Shown one piece after another: positions 11,089-22,479 of a stretch of DNA of 33,714 nucleotides (positions are counted from its first letter, which is position 1; every line of letters begins with the position of its first letter). Both the position numbers and the translations under genes were made by a program. The stretch covers positions 1 through 33,714 of the forward strand of contig MDYQ01000267.1 of the NCBI GenBank assembly GCA_003024175.1, in the 5' to 3' direction. Source of the stretch: Planoprotostelium fungivorum. Its lineage: Eukaryota; Evosea; Variosea; Cavosteliida; Cavosteliaceae. The notes beneath the pieces are model-generated. The model ran no database searches, was not told the origin of the DNA, and was given only the letters and a program-made list of their open reading frames with translations.

Positions 11089-13466
11089 GACAAAGTTCTC
11101 TCCTTCTTCGTCTAACACCATCGATAGCTCTCTCAGTATCTCTTTCGGGTCTGTCCTCTGCTTGATCTGGTTGACGATGTAGGCGATGAGTGTCTTCTCT
11201 TCTTGTCCCAAATATTCCACAAACTTCTTTGTCACCCACGGCCGCAGTTTGTTTTCGATAATGTTCTCCTGATCAGAGTGAGAAAATAGAAAATGGTTCG
11301 TTGTAGATGGTGAAGGGTCGTGATGGAGGACAGGTGATGTCATGATGGAGGACGATCCGATGATGATCATCTCGTCATGTCGAATGATGTTTCGATGATG
11401 GATGACGGTCGTACGATCATGATACGATAATCCATGATGATCGTGATGATCACATGATGCTGATAATGATGATCATGATGATGATCACACGTCCATCATC
11501 GAAAGACAAGAATCACACCTTCTCTATCGTCTCCCAATCGATCGGATACGCAAACACTTGCTCCTTCTCCGTGGGAATCTGATCCAGCAAAGCCTTCACC
11601 CTCTCCACCTTGATCTTCCTCTCGTTCTCGTGGTGCAGATTCGTGTCCAGCCTTGTCAGCTTCAGCTTCTTCTTCTGCTCGTACAGCTCGTCGCTCTCTT
11701 GATCGTCATTGGTGAAAATGGCCGCCTTCTTCTTCTCCACGTTGGCTCCAGACAGCTGCACGGCAATGCTGCCGACTGCCTTTGTTCGATCAAAGAAGCC
11801 GGCGTCGCTGGTGTTGTCTTTCGGTGTGGTGTGGGAGGGTGATGGGTGATGGATGATGGTGTGATGAGATGATGGAGCGTGGTGTACGGTTTCTCTTCTC
11901 TCTTCTTCTCTCCTCCTCTCTTCTCTCTTCCTCGCTTCTTCTCTCCTCTTCTCTTCTTCTACTTCCATCAGTTTGTCCGTCTCGTCTTCGTCTAATTCTC
12001 TCTGTCTCTCCCTCTGCCTCCTGACATAGTCTCTGCTTCGTGTCCTGCGATCAGAATCGTCCCAGTGTAGATCACGACTGAGCCTCTCTCTTCCTCTCTT
12101 GTCGACGTCACTCAGCCTCTCTCTATCGATGTCCTCCTTGTGTTGTTTGTCCCTCTCTCTCATCTCCCATTCTCTCTCTCTGCGGATGTATTCTTGTTCC
12201 TGGAAAAATTTGAGTCGAGGAGAGAGAGGGAAAAGTTCACCTCGGTGTCGCGACGGCGGTTGGCCGCACGCTCTCGCTCTTGTCGAAACTTTTGCTCGCG
12301 TTCTTCGTCGGCCTTCTCTTCTTTCTCTCTCGCAATGTTCTTCTCCAATTCTCTCGCGGCCTGTTTGTCATCAGCTACAGTCACGATGATGATGATGGAA
12401 GATGATGATGGAAGATGATGATCACCTGTCTCTCTCTGAACTTTGTGATCTCTCTCGTTACGATGGCCGACTTGTCTAATTCGCTCTCGAATCCCTGCGG
12501 TGCGATCATGTCTATGGTCAAGCTCTTCCAGTCCATTCCGCTCTCTCTCCTCTCGTTCAGCTTGTGAATAAATAACAAGGTCTTCTCATCGTCCGGAGAC
12601 ATTCTGGCTCGCAATTCCTCTACCGGTGTCTTGCCGTCGATACCGTCTAATACGGCCTCCCGGATGATCGTCTCGTCTAATTGTTTCTGTACGGCGGATT
12701 CGGCTTTGATCTGATGAAAGTCAGTGACGTGTCTTTGGATGAGATCCGTTTGCATCGTATGTGTTGGGAGTGTGTCGTTCGTCGATTCATGTGAATGATG
12801 GGTGGAGATGAAGCAGATGAAAAAGATGATACGTGGATGGAAGGAACGACCGATCATTTCGTGTCAAGTGTGGTGAAAGAATGTTCTCACCAATAGATTC
12901 TGCCCTCCCAAAGGAAAATTATTGAGCAACTTGATGGCCCGAATGGCACCATATGGGTTGCCAAAGTCGCAGTATCCAAATCCCTTCAGTTTACTCGATT
13001 TTGCATCGACAACTCTCTTCCAATGGACGACTCTCCCACACACCTGCGAAAGAATGCAAATCAGACGATCACATGAGAATCAACCATTCCAGAAATCACT
13101 CACCTCTAACAATCTCCTGACAAATTCATCTTCCACGCTCGTAGATATCTTTCCCACGTACAGAGTGGTGATAACCTCCGGCTCCATTCGGATTAGAGCC
13201 GACGATGGCATCTTATTCTGTGTCATTGGTGGCATGCCCGAGATGGGAGGTTGACTGGGTATGGATGGAGGAAATCCACCTGAAGAAGCAGCTGAGAATG
13301 GTGGAGGTGCGAACATGACCGGTGGAGCGCTGACTACAGGAGCGGCCTGTGTGTAGGCATAAGGGATGGGAGGGGCCATGTATGTATTTGAAACACCGGC
13401 CCCTGCGGCATTGCCATTGATTGGGTACTGTGGAGGATAATATCCTGAAGGAGGTGCACCGTACAT
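11018..13466 (-). CDS. RBM25: RBM25-type splicing factor (RRM, RE/RD-rich region, PWI domain)
   Basis: Exons 13466-13104, 13043-12891, 12710-12426, 12360-12241, 12199-11519, 11268-11071 and 11032-11018. If the last 38-nt intron is not spliced, the stop is at 11044 and the protein is 608 aa. RBM25 is a nuclear regulator of pre-mRNA splicing and 5' splice-site choice. The order of parts matches the family: Pro/Gly-rich N-terminus (1-95), an RRM with TTLYVGKIS (RNP2) and LKGFGYCDF (RNP1), a helical LLIKAESAVQKQLDE linker, a long Arg/Glu/Asp-rich stretch, the QVFAYPIDWETIEK motif and a C-terminal PWI domain (KLRPWVTKKFVEYLGQ). The intron at 11269-11518 is full of GATGATCATG repeats. In such an intron-dense genome a conserved splicing factor is expected. 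Confidence 0.9.
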
Positions 13467-13750
13467 GGACTGTCTTTATAGAGTCCTCCCGCTCGATTCG
13501 GTCGTATGATTGAAGGTGATTAGGATTTGGAATGGTTCGTTGTAGTTTTCTTCTTCACCGCGGATTTAATTCTTCTCACTTTTTACAGAAGAACTAGTGT
13601 AAGTCAACACGCCAGCAACCTGTACTGGCTGATCCAGTCGATCTGTTCGGAGATTGAGGCATCTTTCAATGGTTCGAATTATTTCTTGGTTTGTCGAAAA
13701 CAGTAAATTTTGAAAGGTTTATTTTTGCACAGCGGTAACCTTCACCAGAG

Positions 13751-15173
13751 ATGAGGTTCAGTGTTTGACACGAGTCAGCTTCTGCTCACATATCTCAGGT
13801 TATCTCTTGATGACTTTGAACCGATAGCCACCATTGGTACTGGGACATTTGGTCGCGTCCTTCTGATTCGATCACTGGAAGATCACAGATACTACGCTCT
13901 GAAGAAGCTGTCTAAATACACTATCACGAAACTGAAGCAGGTGACGTCGTCCATCACTTGGCATTTCTGATGGGAAACCATCACAGGTTAATCATCTAAA
14001 TTCCGAGAGAGAGATCTTGTCCCAGATTGAACATCCAATGATCGTCAAGATGTGAGTGTTGAAGACGATCACAGTTGACGTGGGGGACAGGATTGGAACA
14101 ATTCAAGATGAGTGGTACGTTTACATCTTGATGGAGTTTGTACCAGGTGGAGAGCTTTTCTCACTATTAAGGCTCAGCCGAAAGTTTCCAAACGATTCTG
14201 CGAGGTGGTCAGCGGTGATTCATCGCACGCATCTGAATAGTGTCCACAGATTCTACGCCATGGAGATGACCTGTATATTTGAATACCTACACAACCTGGG
14301 TGTATCATATCGAGATTTGAAGCCAGAGAATATCTTGATCAGCTCGACGGGTCACATCAAACTGACCGATTTCGGGTGAGGTTGCGATGAGAACCCCATC
14401 ATCGACATCACCTTCAGATTTGCAAAGAGGATTGCATTGGGCGAGAGGGCTTATTCCTTGTGTGGCACACCAGACTATATCGCTCCAGAAATATTGTCAG
14501 GAAAAGGACACAGCACTGCGGTGGATTGGTGGGCTCTTGGTATACTGATATACGAGGTGAAGATGTGATTTGGTAGTTCAATTGACATTCTCCAGATGTT
14601 AGCGGGGTGAGGTTATGCCGTGATCGTTGTCATCTCGATGAGCGATCGTGACGATGAAACAGTTATCCTCCGTTCTACGATGAGAATCCTCTGGCTATCT
14701 ATAAGAAAATACTGAACGCTCAACTGTCCTTTCCCTCCTATTTCTCCCCCGAAGCCAGGGATCTCATCTCACAATTACTACAGACAGATCTGACAAAGAG
14801 TGATTCTTTCATTTCTAAAGAGATATAACGAGAAGATAGGACTGGGGAACCTGAAAGGAGGTGCGGCGGATGTCAAGAGGCACGTTTGGTTTCAGGGTAT
14901 CGATTGGGTCAGGGCGAGTAAATTGCAAATCAGACCACCTTACATACCGTCTATTACGGGTGAGACACCTTCATCATCGGATGATGAGATTGTGACGAGG
15001 ACCGCAGGAGACGACGACATATCGAATTTTGTCATTTATGAAGAGGTGAAATGGATGTTGTACATCATCACTTAACTACACATCATCATCTGCACGTCTT
15101 TATTCACTCCAAACAGGAGCAAGAGGAAGAAGAATTCGGCCACATAGACGACAGCCACTTTGCCGACTTTTGA
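13751..15173 (+). CDS. pkaC: cAMP-dependent protein kinase catalytic subunit (AGC kinase)
   Basis: Ten exons: 13751-13755, 13799-13940, 13987-14051, 14091-14204, 14250-14375, 14418-14556, 14596-14606, 14663-14799, 14840-15045 and 15117-15173, giving 333 aa. All active-site elements are present: GTGTFGRV glycine loop, YALKKLSK lysine, [10 protein letters not shown] catalytic loop, DFGFAKR, and the [11 protein letters not shown] activation segment with the phosphorylatable Thr. LTKRLGNLKGG and a terminal HFADF mark PKA-C rather than other AGC kinases. The N-terminus is short, with only about 5 residues before [11 protein letters not shown], and the first exon is 5 nt. One exon (14596-14606) is 11 nt. 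In amoebae PKA controls development and encystment. The gene converges with the aminopeptidase gene, with 37 bp between stop codons. Confidence 0.93.
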
Positions 15174-15210
15174 GACGCACACGAATACACGTCTCGTTTT
15201 TTGTAATTTC

Positions 15211-16512
15211 TCATGGCCCAGTCAGCACCTCCACTCCATCGTCCATGATGAGAATCGTGTGTTCAAACTGTGCCGACAGACTCGCATCACTCGATACGAT
15301 GGTCCATCCATCGGACAGGAGGAAAGGTTGTGCTTCTCTCTCGCCGACGAGTGGCTCTGTCCTCGTGTCAATCGAGAGAACATGTTCATCGTTGTCGTCA
15401 CCGATGGTAAAGACCATTCCGGGTGTCATCAGACCGATGGCGGGCGTCCTCGTAGAATGTTCTATCACTGGTGGTCCGTGGTAGCTCTGCAGAATAGTTA
15501 CAGACCGTCCAAAAGTTTAAAATGAATTAGATCGAAATAGAATGGCCCACATAACCTATACCATGACCACTGACAAAGTCGTGAGAGTGAAAGCCATAGG
15601 TGTGACAGTGCTCTCTGTATCCCTTTCAGTCACATCATCATCAGCATCGAATGCCTCACTCGATGGCTTCTCCGATGACAGACAGTTTCTCTCCTGGCTT
15701 CAAACGGGAGATAGCTGCTTGCAGACTGCCTCTGGCCGCTTGAACCAACTTCTTTGCCACATCGCTGGCCTCGCCGATGATGAACGTCTCGGACATATCA
15801 GAGTGGAGTCCATCTTTCTGATGCATCATCGTAAGATCGGATGTTGTATTCACGGGGAGATGCAAAGTGACCCACAAAGGCGGCGAAGTCGATGTTGATG
15901 ATGTCACCATTCTCTAATGGGCGATCATCTGGGATACCGTGGGCAAGGACCTTTCTTCGAATGAGATGATTGGAAGAATCATTTGAAGTGAAAGAGAAGG
16001 CACCTCATTGATGGACGTGCAGATCGACTTTGGGAAGGCATTCTCTTTCGGTCCATAGTAGAGAGACGAGGGATAAGCTCCGTGCGAGGTCAAATATCGA
16101 AAGACGATCAGATCCAATTCTTCTGTCGTCTTTCCCAACACGACGTGAGGTCTAATGCTGTTGAGATGGTGTCTGTGATGATCGTATGTCCATCACCTGA
16201 CGTGATCCATCGCACCTCTGACGATTTTGGATATCTCTCTCAGTTTAGGCCAATCCTCTCTCTTTACAGTCAGTGGAATCGTCATATCGGGCGTGAAAAC
16301 AGGACCTCTACTTCCAATGGCTCCTGATCACATATCGATATCAAGTTTATGGTGTGTTCGAATTTACCTGCATGGTTCGCGTATTCAGGCGTGTTTACGT
16401 GAGGAGGTACGAAATATGGAGGTCCCACCTTTCCCAATCGAATGGCCTTCCTTCTCCCCGTCGAGAAGAACCTCCCACCCGATGCAGATGAACGTGATAT
16501 AGACTTCAACAT
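15211..16512 (-). CDS. METAP1D: Type I methionine aminopeptidase, probably mitochondrial
   Basis: Exons 16512-16368, 16323-16197, 16151-16004, 15950-15876, 15817-15660, 15614-15551, 15486-15402 and 15356-15211 give 315 aa. The enzyme removes the initiator Met from new proteins. All five metal ligands are visible in order: the Asp of INIDFAAF, the Asp of LHSDMSET, the His of VSGHGIGY, the Glu of VFTIEPLV and the Glu of AQFEHT. The substrate-pocket His is in LAHGIPDD. The N-terminus ([20 protein letters not shown]) is basic, Ser-rich and without acidic residues, which suggests a mitochondrial presequence. No N-terminal zinc-finger extension of the cytosolic METAP1 kind is seen. Length fits METAP1D. 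Confidence 0.92.
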
Positions 16513-16614
16513 CGAATGCGCTCCTCTCGATTGTGAAATTCTCGTGTATGGTTCGCATTATCACTCACATTCCGATTTTACGCAAAAAGAACATGATACT
16601 TTTTATGTATATCT

Positions 16615-17006
16615 TCAGCTGTCCATGAACATACCGGCGGGCTTGGCTCCACGCTTGTCCAATTGTCTGGTCTGCTGGATGGTAGCACAGCATCCGAAGC
16701 AGAAGTGGCAGCAGAAATCTCCCACGACGCTTCCGTCGATTCCGTACTTGTCTCTGATCTTGCCACGAACAGCGGTACCACAGCATGGGGTGCAGTAGCA
16801 AGCGAGGAGGAAGTCAACGAAGCTGCACTCGGTGCCCTGAACAGCGGCGTTGTTGTAAGCCAGCTGGCATGGAAGGCAGTAACAAGTCACGCAGCCTGCA
16901 TCGTTCGGATCAGTATCTTCAGGCACCTCCGTCAGTGTCTATTCTACTCACAGACTTTCATGTCTCCGCAGCAATCGCAGGCTCCGACATCCCAATCACC
17001 TCCCAT
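16615..17006 (-). CDS. PLAC8-family cysteine-rich protein
   Basis: Exons 17006-16952 and 16895-16615 give 111 aa. PLAC8 proteins are short Cys-rich proteins, often membrane associated, including plant FCR/cadmium-resistance and cell-number regulators. The sequence begins with DVGACDCCGD, followed by CYCLPCQLA. In the second half, ACYCTPCCGTAVRGKIRDKY is followed by HFCFGCCATIQQTRQL, the characteristic CCxxC...R..KY...C...C..CQ pattern with the final Gln. The 56-nt intron was placed at the GATGCAG acceptor because it joins the two Cys blocks in phase. The gene sits about 100 bp downstream of the aminopeptidase start, on the same strand. Function in this organism is unknown. Confidence 0.85.
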
Positions 17007-17455
17007 TGTGTTCGCTTTGGTGTGCGATCCGGTTAAAAATAAGAATACAAGCTACACTGTCTACCTTTGTCTCTGTCGACTATACAACAGAGACAAACAG
17101 GAACCGTACCTCTTCCGGAAGAGTTTTGAACAGGTGCCGGTACTGCAGGCCCTTCGGCATAATTCTGAGAACAGGAAACACTTAAGCGAAATGCGCGGTT
17201 ATTAGCGACTTCACTTTGCGTTAGCTTAACGAGCAGAGATCTGTGGCTACATGTAAGCCTCCGTGCACTCGTTCTCGTTGAGACTGAGCGGGTTTCGAGG
17301 AAGAGAAGACAGCAGCACCGACTATAGAATCGAGCTGAAGGAACGACGGCCTCGCAAGTGACAGGCGGGAAGACAGTGAGACTATATTTTCTTTTAACGG
17401 TGCCTTCGTATAGATTTAAACGATACAAACACTTCCATCGACCAACATCTATTTA
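17007..17455. other. Intergenic stretch without a recognised gene
   Basis: The stretch separates the PLAC8 start from the TEX47-like stop. A minus-strand frame spans 17033-17428, but its translation shows no motif and an amino-acid mix unlike the neighbouring proteins. It probably holds the PLAC8 promoter. Confidence 0.4.
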
Positions 17456-18587
17456 TCATTGCACCGGCCAGACGAGGTCTGCAGGATCGTGTTAGACGTG
17501 TGATGGAATGGAATGAGATCGCATTCACCTCTCTCTAAAGCCAATTCCATGGGGCGATCATAGAATTCGAGCCACTCTTCCAAACCGAATACATCGTCTG
17601 CATCGAGGAAGTTCTGACTCATCCATCAGCCATCTCATTTTTGAGTCTCCATCATACACACCTGTATTCTCTCGTTGGAAGGGATGAGCTCTCTGTGTTT
17701 CGTCCTGAGTGAGTCTAACGTTTCCTCCAATTTGTTCTGTCTTTCGTCAGTATTGTGGTGGTGAAAATGCTGATTCGTCCACCGTATCAGGATAAGGTAA
17801 GATGGCACCCAATTGCAACAAGTTTAGATACGTCTCCGTGATCTGAGAACGGCATGAGAAGGGTATCCGTGTGTGCGATAATGTGTGGTGTCATTCAACT
17901 CACTGCGGTTTCTGTTTCCTCTTGCTCTGGTACAGATGTCGTCTTGCTGATGTTCAATACTCGACTTCTCCAGCAAGGAAAATTTCTGCTGATCTAGTCG
18001 GGGTTAGTCGCATCCATGCGATTGATTGTATGAGATTCACGTCTTCAGAGAACATGAGGATCTTTGTGCCGTCGATGAACTTTTTAGAAGGTGGAGTCTG
18101 TGCCAGATCTCTGAGATGAGCTCGGATCATCTTGGGTGGTCCCTGAATGGAAGTGAGAATCAGACTGAGATTGTGGTGATCACCTCTAGGAGGTGTATGC
18201 ACGTGTGTTGCAAGATCAACAATATACCAGTGATGCTGTTCTGTGTGATGGCTGATTCCTAACATTCTGTTAGTGATGTATGCGATCGATTAGGGGCATT
18301 CACAGGTATCCCTGAATCATTGTGATATCGATTGAAAAACCTCTCGAGGCTCGCTGCGTGCGATTCAGATGGACGATACACCACCATTCGCAGCACTCAC
18401 TTCCAATGTCTTTCCGATTGCTCACATTCGCGTCACAGATCGACCCAACGTAGACGACGCGGTCAATGTATTCTGTCTGATGGCCATCCCATCAGAAAAT
18501 GCACAACACTCGATGATGGTTTACCTTGTTCTGCTTCTGGATGGCCTCGTGAAATACATCCAATAGAGACCGATTCGTCTCCTCCAT
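17456..18587 (-). CDS. TEX47: TEX47-like protein with BLUF-type fold
   Basis: Ten exons: 18587-18525, 18476-18401, 18353-18304, 18258-18184, 18142-18041, 17993-17904, 17842-17783, 17736-17662, 17613-17529 and 17478-17456, giving 232 aa (human TEX47 is slightly longer). Key landmarks are RVVYVGSICDAN as the first strand, NSITGILLILQHTCIHLLEG as the ITGxLL...xLEG core of BLUF-like folds, KILMFSED, and a C-terminal WLEFYDRPMELALERDLVWP that mirrors the end of animal TEX47. No flavin-binding pattern is obvious, so photoreception is not implied. Animal TEX47 is testis/sperm expressed. Together with IFT54, it suggests a flagellar role here, which is an inference. Every exon is short and all nine introns are 41-61 nt. 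Confidence 0.8.
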
Positions 18588-18830
18588 CTGTTAATGTCCA
18601 CGCCTTGCGTTACGTAAAGTTATTTTTAGACAATCTCTCCTCGAAAATAAAATCCCACATCCTCTCCCCTCGAAAAGAAATCTCAAACATTCAAAAGAAT
18701 TCTTAAACTTCCAAAAGAAAATCACGATCTGCCAGAAATAAATCTCATTTCGACCTCACTCAAAAAAGATTTATCGAATCAGCCTGCGACAGCCCTCTAC
18801 TGCCTCTCAGATTCAATGTATACCAACACT

Positions 18831-21800
18831 CTATGAAGTATAGTGATGGGTCATGTTTCGATCTGTTGCCTTCTCTAATACGTATTGCACCGGTTGTCCT
18901 TCCTCATCACCATCTAATGGCTCCACCATGTGTCTCTCGATCAGCTCGTCTAATGACTTGTACGTCCTCGTCCCTGCATCTCATCAGCTCTCTTCATCAT
19001 CACCGTTCTCTCGTGTGATATGATGTCAAGGTTATTCGTGTGTATCCATATCATTCGTTATCAATATCAACTTGTGATCTGAATCATGAATATCATATCG
19101 TTATCATCGTAACGATCTAGTTATAACAACTGTAATCTTAATTGTAACGATCTAGTTACAACAACTGTAATATCATGTGATGAACATCGTTATACAATGG
19201 ATAAACAACTCACCCATCGTATATAACATTCCATTCATCATCTTCTCAGAGGTAATCCTCCAGTGGGAGCAAGTTAAGCGGAAACGGAGGGAGAGAGTGT
19301 ACACTTTGGGCTGGGAGCTGAATCGAACGAGGAAGGCACCGACTTCTTGCTGATGGAGGATGTCTTTCGATCGGTTCGCATCGAGAACTCCGTGAAACCA
19401 AGGTCGGCTGACCACTTGGACGATGTCTCTGAGTGTGTAACCCTGGTGAGAGTCAGATGATCGTCATCATCATCATCATGGCTGATGGAAGATGACGGTG
19501 ATGATGGAAGATGAGGATGACACGATCTTGATCATCGAAATGAGGCGATCAGATGAGGCGATCATGACATGATCAGCGAGATGAGGCGATCGTGATCGTG
19601 ATCAAGAAAGACGAGTCATCCAGAAGTGATGGACGACTCACTGTTGAGTACGAAGTATCTCTCCCGACCACCGGCGTGAACCACGTGATGAATTTTGTGT
19701 AATCCTCCAGATAAGCTCGATTCTGTCTCTGCAGGCAGAACTTCAACTCTTCCGCCAGCTGTCCCCGTTTCAATTCCCATCCCCTCCCTCTTTTTCTCAC
19801 CTCTAATTCCTCTCCGGTCGCCCCACACACGACTTCGATGAATTTCGGCCAGTCGATGTACTTCTGCCCGTCAAATGCCGCTACGATGACAGAGTTGATG
19901 TCTGATCTCGTCTCCCTCCTCGTGCTGTGGTTCGAAGGCGTGTAGCCAGAATAGAGGGGATAGCTGATCTGTCCGGGGCCGGAGGACATCTTGTTGATCG
20001 TGTTTTTGATCGTGTTCAACTGTTGGAGTCAGTCTGTGATGCAGGATGTATATTTCAAATCGATGTAGAGATGATTTAAATCGATGTAAATATGATTACA
20101 TTGATGTAGAGATGATTATATTGATGTAGAGATGATTATATCGATGTAGAGATGATTTAAATCGATGTAGAGATGATTATATTGATGTATGATTTAAATC
20201 GATGTAAATATGATTACATTGATGTAGAGATGATTATATTGATGTAGAGATGATTATATTGATGTAGAGATGATTTCGATGAGAAGGATAACGTTCTCAC
20301 CTCATTGAAGCATTGATCAAAGGTAGATCTGTGCTGTGGATCACCGTTCCAACACTTTGAGATGACAGAGTATAAGAGGTTCGTCTCCGATAGTTCTGGA
20401 CGTCTGTTCCTGAAGATGGCATCGTCCACTTCATTTCGTGTCTTCAGATGTGCGAAGGCTCTCTTTTGCATCATCAACTCCCACGCTCTATCCATCAGTC
20501 AGACTCTTGAGAGTTTTGAATTGGGAGAAAAGTTTTGGATAAGAAATTTTAAACTGGAGAAAAGTTTTGAATCGAAGAGACATGTACGGATGAGAAAAAA
20601 ACGAAGAAAATTCTCACATGATGCCGAACGCAAACACGTCGACCTTGTAGTCCGTTGGCTTCGTTCCCTGCATCTCTGTTCTATTCAGCCCTCCCTCCTT
20701 TTTTTTCCACTTCACCTGGTGCAATGTATGCCGCCCCCGCTCGATTCGAAGAGTTCTGAACGTCCGCAGAGAGACCGAACCCACACACCTTGACCGACCT
20801 CTTTGACCAATCGTCGATCATGATGCTGCTCGGCTGATGCGAGTCACGTGACCTACCACACGACGACCGTGGGGGGACTCACCTTCAGGTCACGGTGTAC
20901 AACGCCTTTGCTGTGGAGACAGATCATGGCACGAGTGATGGAGAGCAGCACGGCGATGATGTCTAAGACGGGGAGGACTTCTACAGTGTCTCCCGCGTCG
21001 ATGATCTGATCGAGTGTGCCTCCTTTCACGAGCTCGGTGACTAAACACAAGGTTTCGTCTTTCTTACAGAAGCCGTACTGTATGTTGTCAACATCATCAC
21101 ATCATCCATCATGATGCACGATCGAGATGCATCACGAGATGGACAGCGGCATCATGATCTTCTCACCATCTTCACGACTTCTGGGTGTCGGACCGAATAG
21201 AGTGTGGAGACTTCCTTATAGAAGGCGATGAGGGTGCTGGGGCTGATGCGGGAGCTATCTTGCAGTTGTTTCACTGCTACTTCCGTCGTTTGATTCCAGG
21301 TTCCTTCTAAGACATCACCAGATGCACCTGTCTCTCTCAGCACCTCCATTCGTGACATGTCACATGCATCGATGATGATGGTGATGGATGGAACGTGAGG
21401 AGATGACGATGTTCACCTCTGCCCAAGATGCGTTGTTTGTAGATCTGCAGGTCCTTCCCGTTGATAACGGCACCCGTTCCGTCTAAGACTCTCTCGATCT
21501 CTGTAACTGTTCTCCTCCTCTCAACTATTCAAAGGTCAATGCGAATCACGCCCGATGCTTCCGATCGATATGATGAATGGGTGGATGATAAATCATTACG
21601 TTGGACTTGTGAAATCTTTGCGGTCCACTCTTTCCTCTCTTCTTCTGATTTTGCGTATAGAGAGTAACACCGTTTGTGTTTGGCATCGCTCTTCGGATTG
21701 AGATTGAATGCATAGGCACCCGGCGTAATCCCAGCGTCGGTCACCTGTCCATGAGTCAACGGTCTGTGCAGATCGTGAAAGATATGGAGGATGGTCAATC

Positions 21801-22339
21801 GAGGACTGTAGAAGATATACAAAGTGAGAGCTCGAGGCGATGGAAGGAAGGATTACCTCGAAACTGAATAACGGTCCGATGACTCCTCTCGGACGTTCCC
21901 TCTACATACAAGTCAGAAAAATGGTATCAGATGGAAGAGGTGGATCTTACCGGTGTATTCGCCTTGAAATATGCAAGGCCGAAGATGGATAAGACGAACC
22001 AACGTTTTCTCCAGGCCTTCGATTTTGTTCCTCCACCCCTCTTAAAAAGATAACCGCAGTGCATGACGTCTCCGTCGCTCTCCATCTCTTGAATCGTCTT
22101 CCCTGCCCACTGTCCGTGGTTTAATGTCATCCATATCGATCATTCGGATGTTGGAACATCCATTCTAAACTCACTTCGGGCAGATATCCTTTTTCAGAGG
22201 ACATGGAATCCTCTCTATCCAGATCCTTCAGATCTGATGATTCTCCGGTCCCTGTCGGTGGTGGTGGGAAACTTCTTAAAGTATTCTCCTCTGTTTGCTG
22301 CTCGTTTCCTTTTATTTCTTTATTTAAAGGATGGTGCAT
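18831..22339 (-). CDS. PH-kinase-SH2 protein, SHK-like, predicted pseudokinase
   Basis: Thirteen exons: 22339-22175, 22109-21951, 21901-21857, 21744-21600, 21506-21417, 21327-21167, 21077-20883, 20833-20716, 20675-20618, 20487-20301, 20019-19642, 19442-19214 and 18973-18831, giving 690 aa. An N-terminal PH domain (about 70-170, with HCGYLFKRGG and SEEERKEW) is followed by a kinase domain and, near residue 560, an SH2 domain (PWFHGVL, then GAFLVRFSS with the phosphotyrosine-binding Arg). Kinase followed by SH2 is the layout of Dictyostelium SHK kinases, which act in chemotactic signalling. The glycine loop (GRGASGDV), AVKQL lysine and VVHRDLK are intact. The DFG Asp is Gly (VCGFGLS), and the metal-binding Asn after HRDLKP is Ser (PSSIMID). 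Weak catalysis or none is therefore predicted. Introns here are longer than elsewhere (up to 281 nt) and contain repeats. Confidence 0.88.
19109..19171. repeat. 28-bp tandem duplication in an intron
   Basis: GTAACGATCTAGTTAYAACAACTGTAAT occurs at 19109-19136 and again at 19144-19171 with a single difference (T/C) and a 35-bp period. It lies in the last intron of the PH-kinase-SH2 gene. Confidence 0.75.
20059..20280. repeat. Minisatellite of about 20 bp units in an intron
   Basis: Units close to GATGTAGAGATGATTATATT repeat about eleven times, with variants GATGTAAATATGATTACATT and GATGTAGAGATGATTTAAATC. A higher-order block of roughly 70 bp beginning GATTTAAATCGATGTAAATA occurs twice, 118 bp apart (20073 and 20191). 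The array fills most of the 281-nt intron at 20020-20300 of the PH-kinase-SH2 gene. Confidence 0.85.
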
Positions 22340-22479
22340 AGCGGTGGTGCTTTGCTCTCTCTCGTCACTCTGCCTTCGTTTTGATTATTTCTCCTCCTTC
22401 TGCTCTGACCCTCCTGACCCAATCATGAATATTACCGCTATTCCAAGAAACAAACACCGGCTTCGCGATGAAAGGAGAA

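Noticed and set aside
11269-11518. GATGATCATG repeat tract considered as a CRISPR-like or satellite array
   Set aside because: It has no regular unit or spacers, and ATCATC/GATGAT richness is common in introns throughout this window.
17033-17428. 131-aa minus-strand open frame between PLAC8 and TEX47-like genes
   Set aside because: Composition unlike coding sequence in this window and no domain; probably non-coding.
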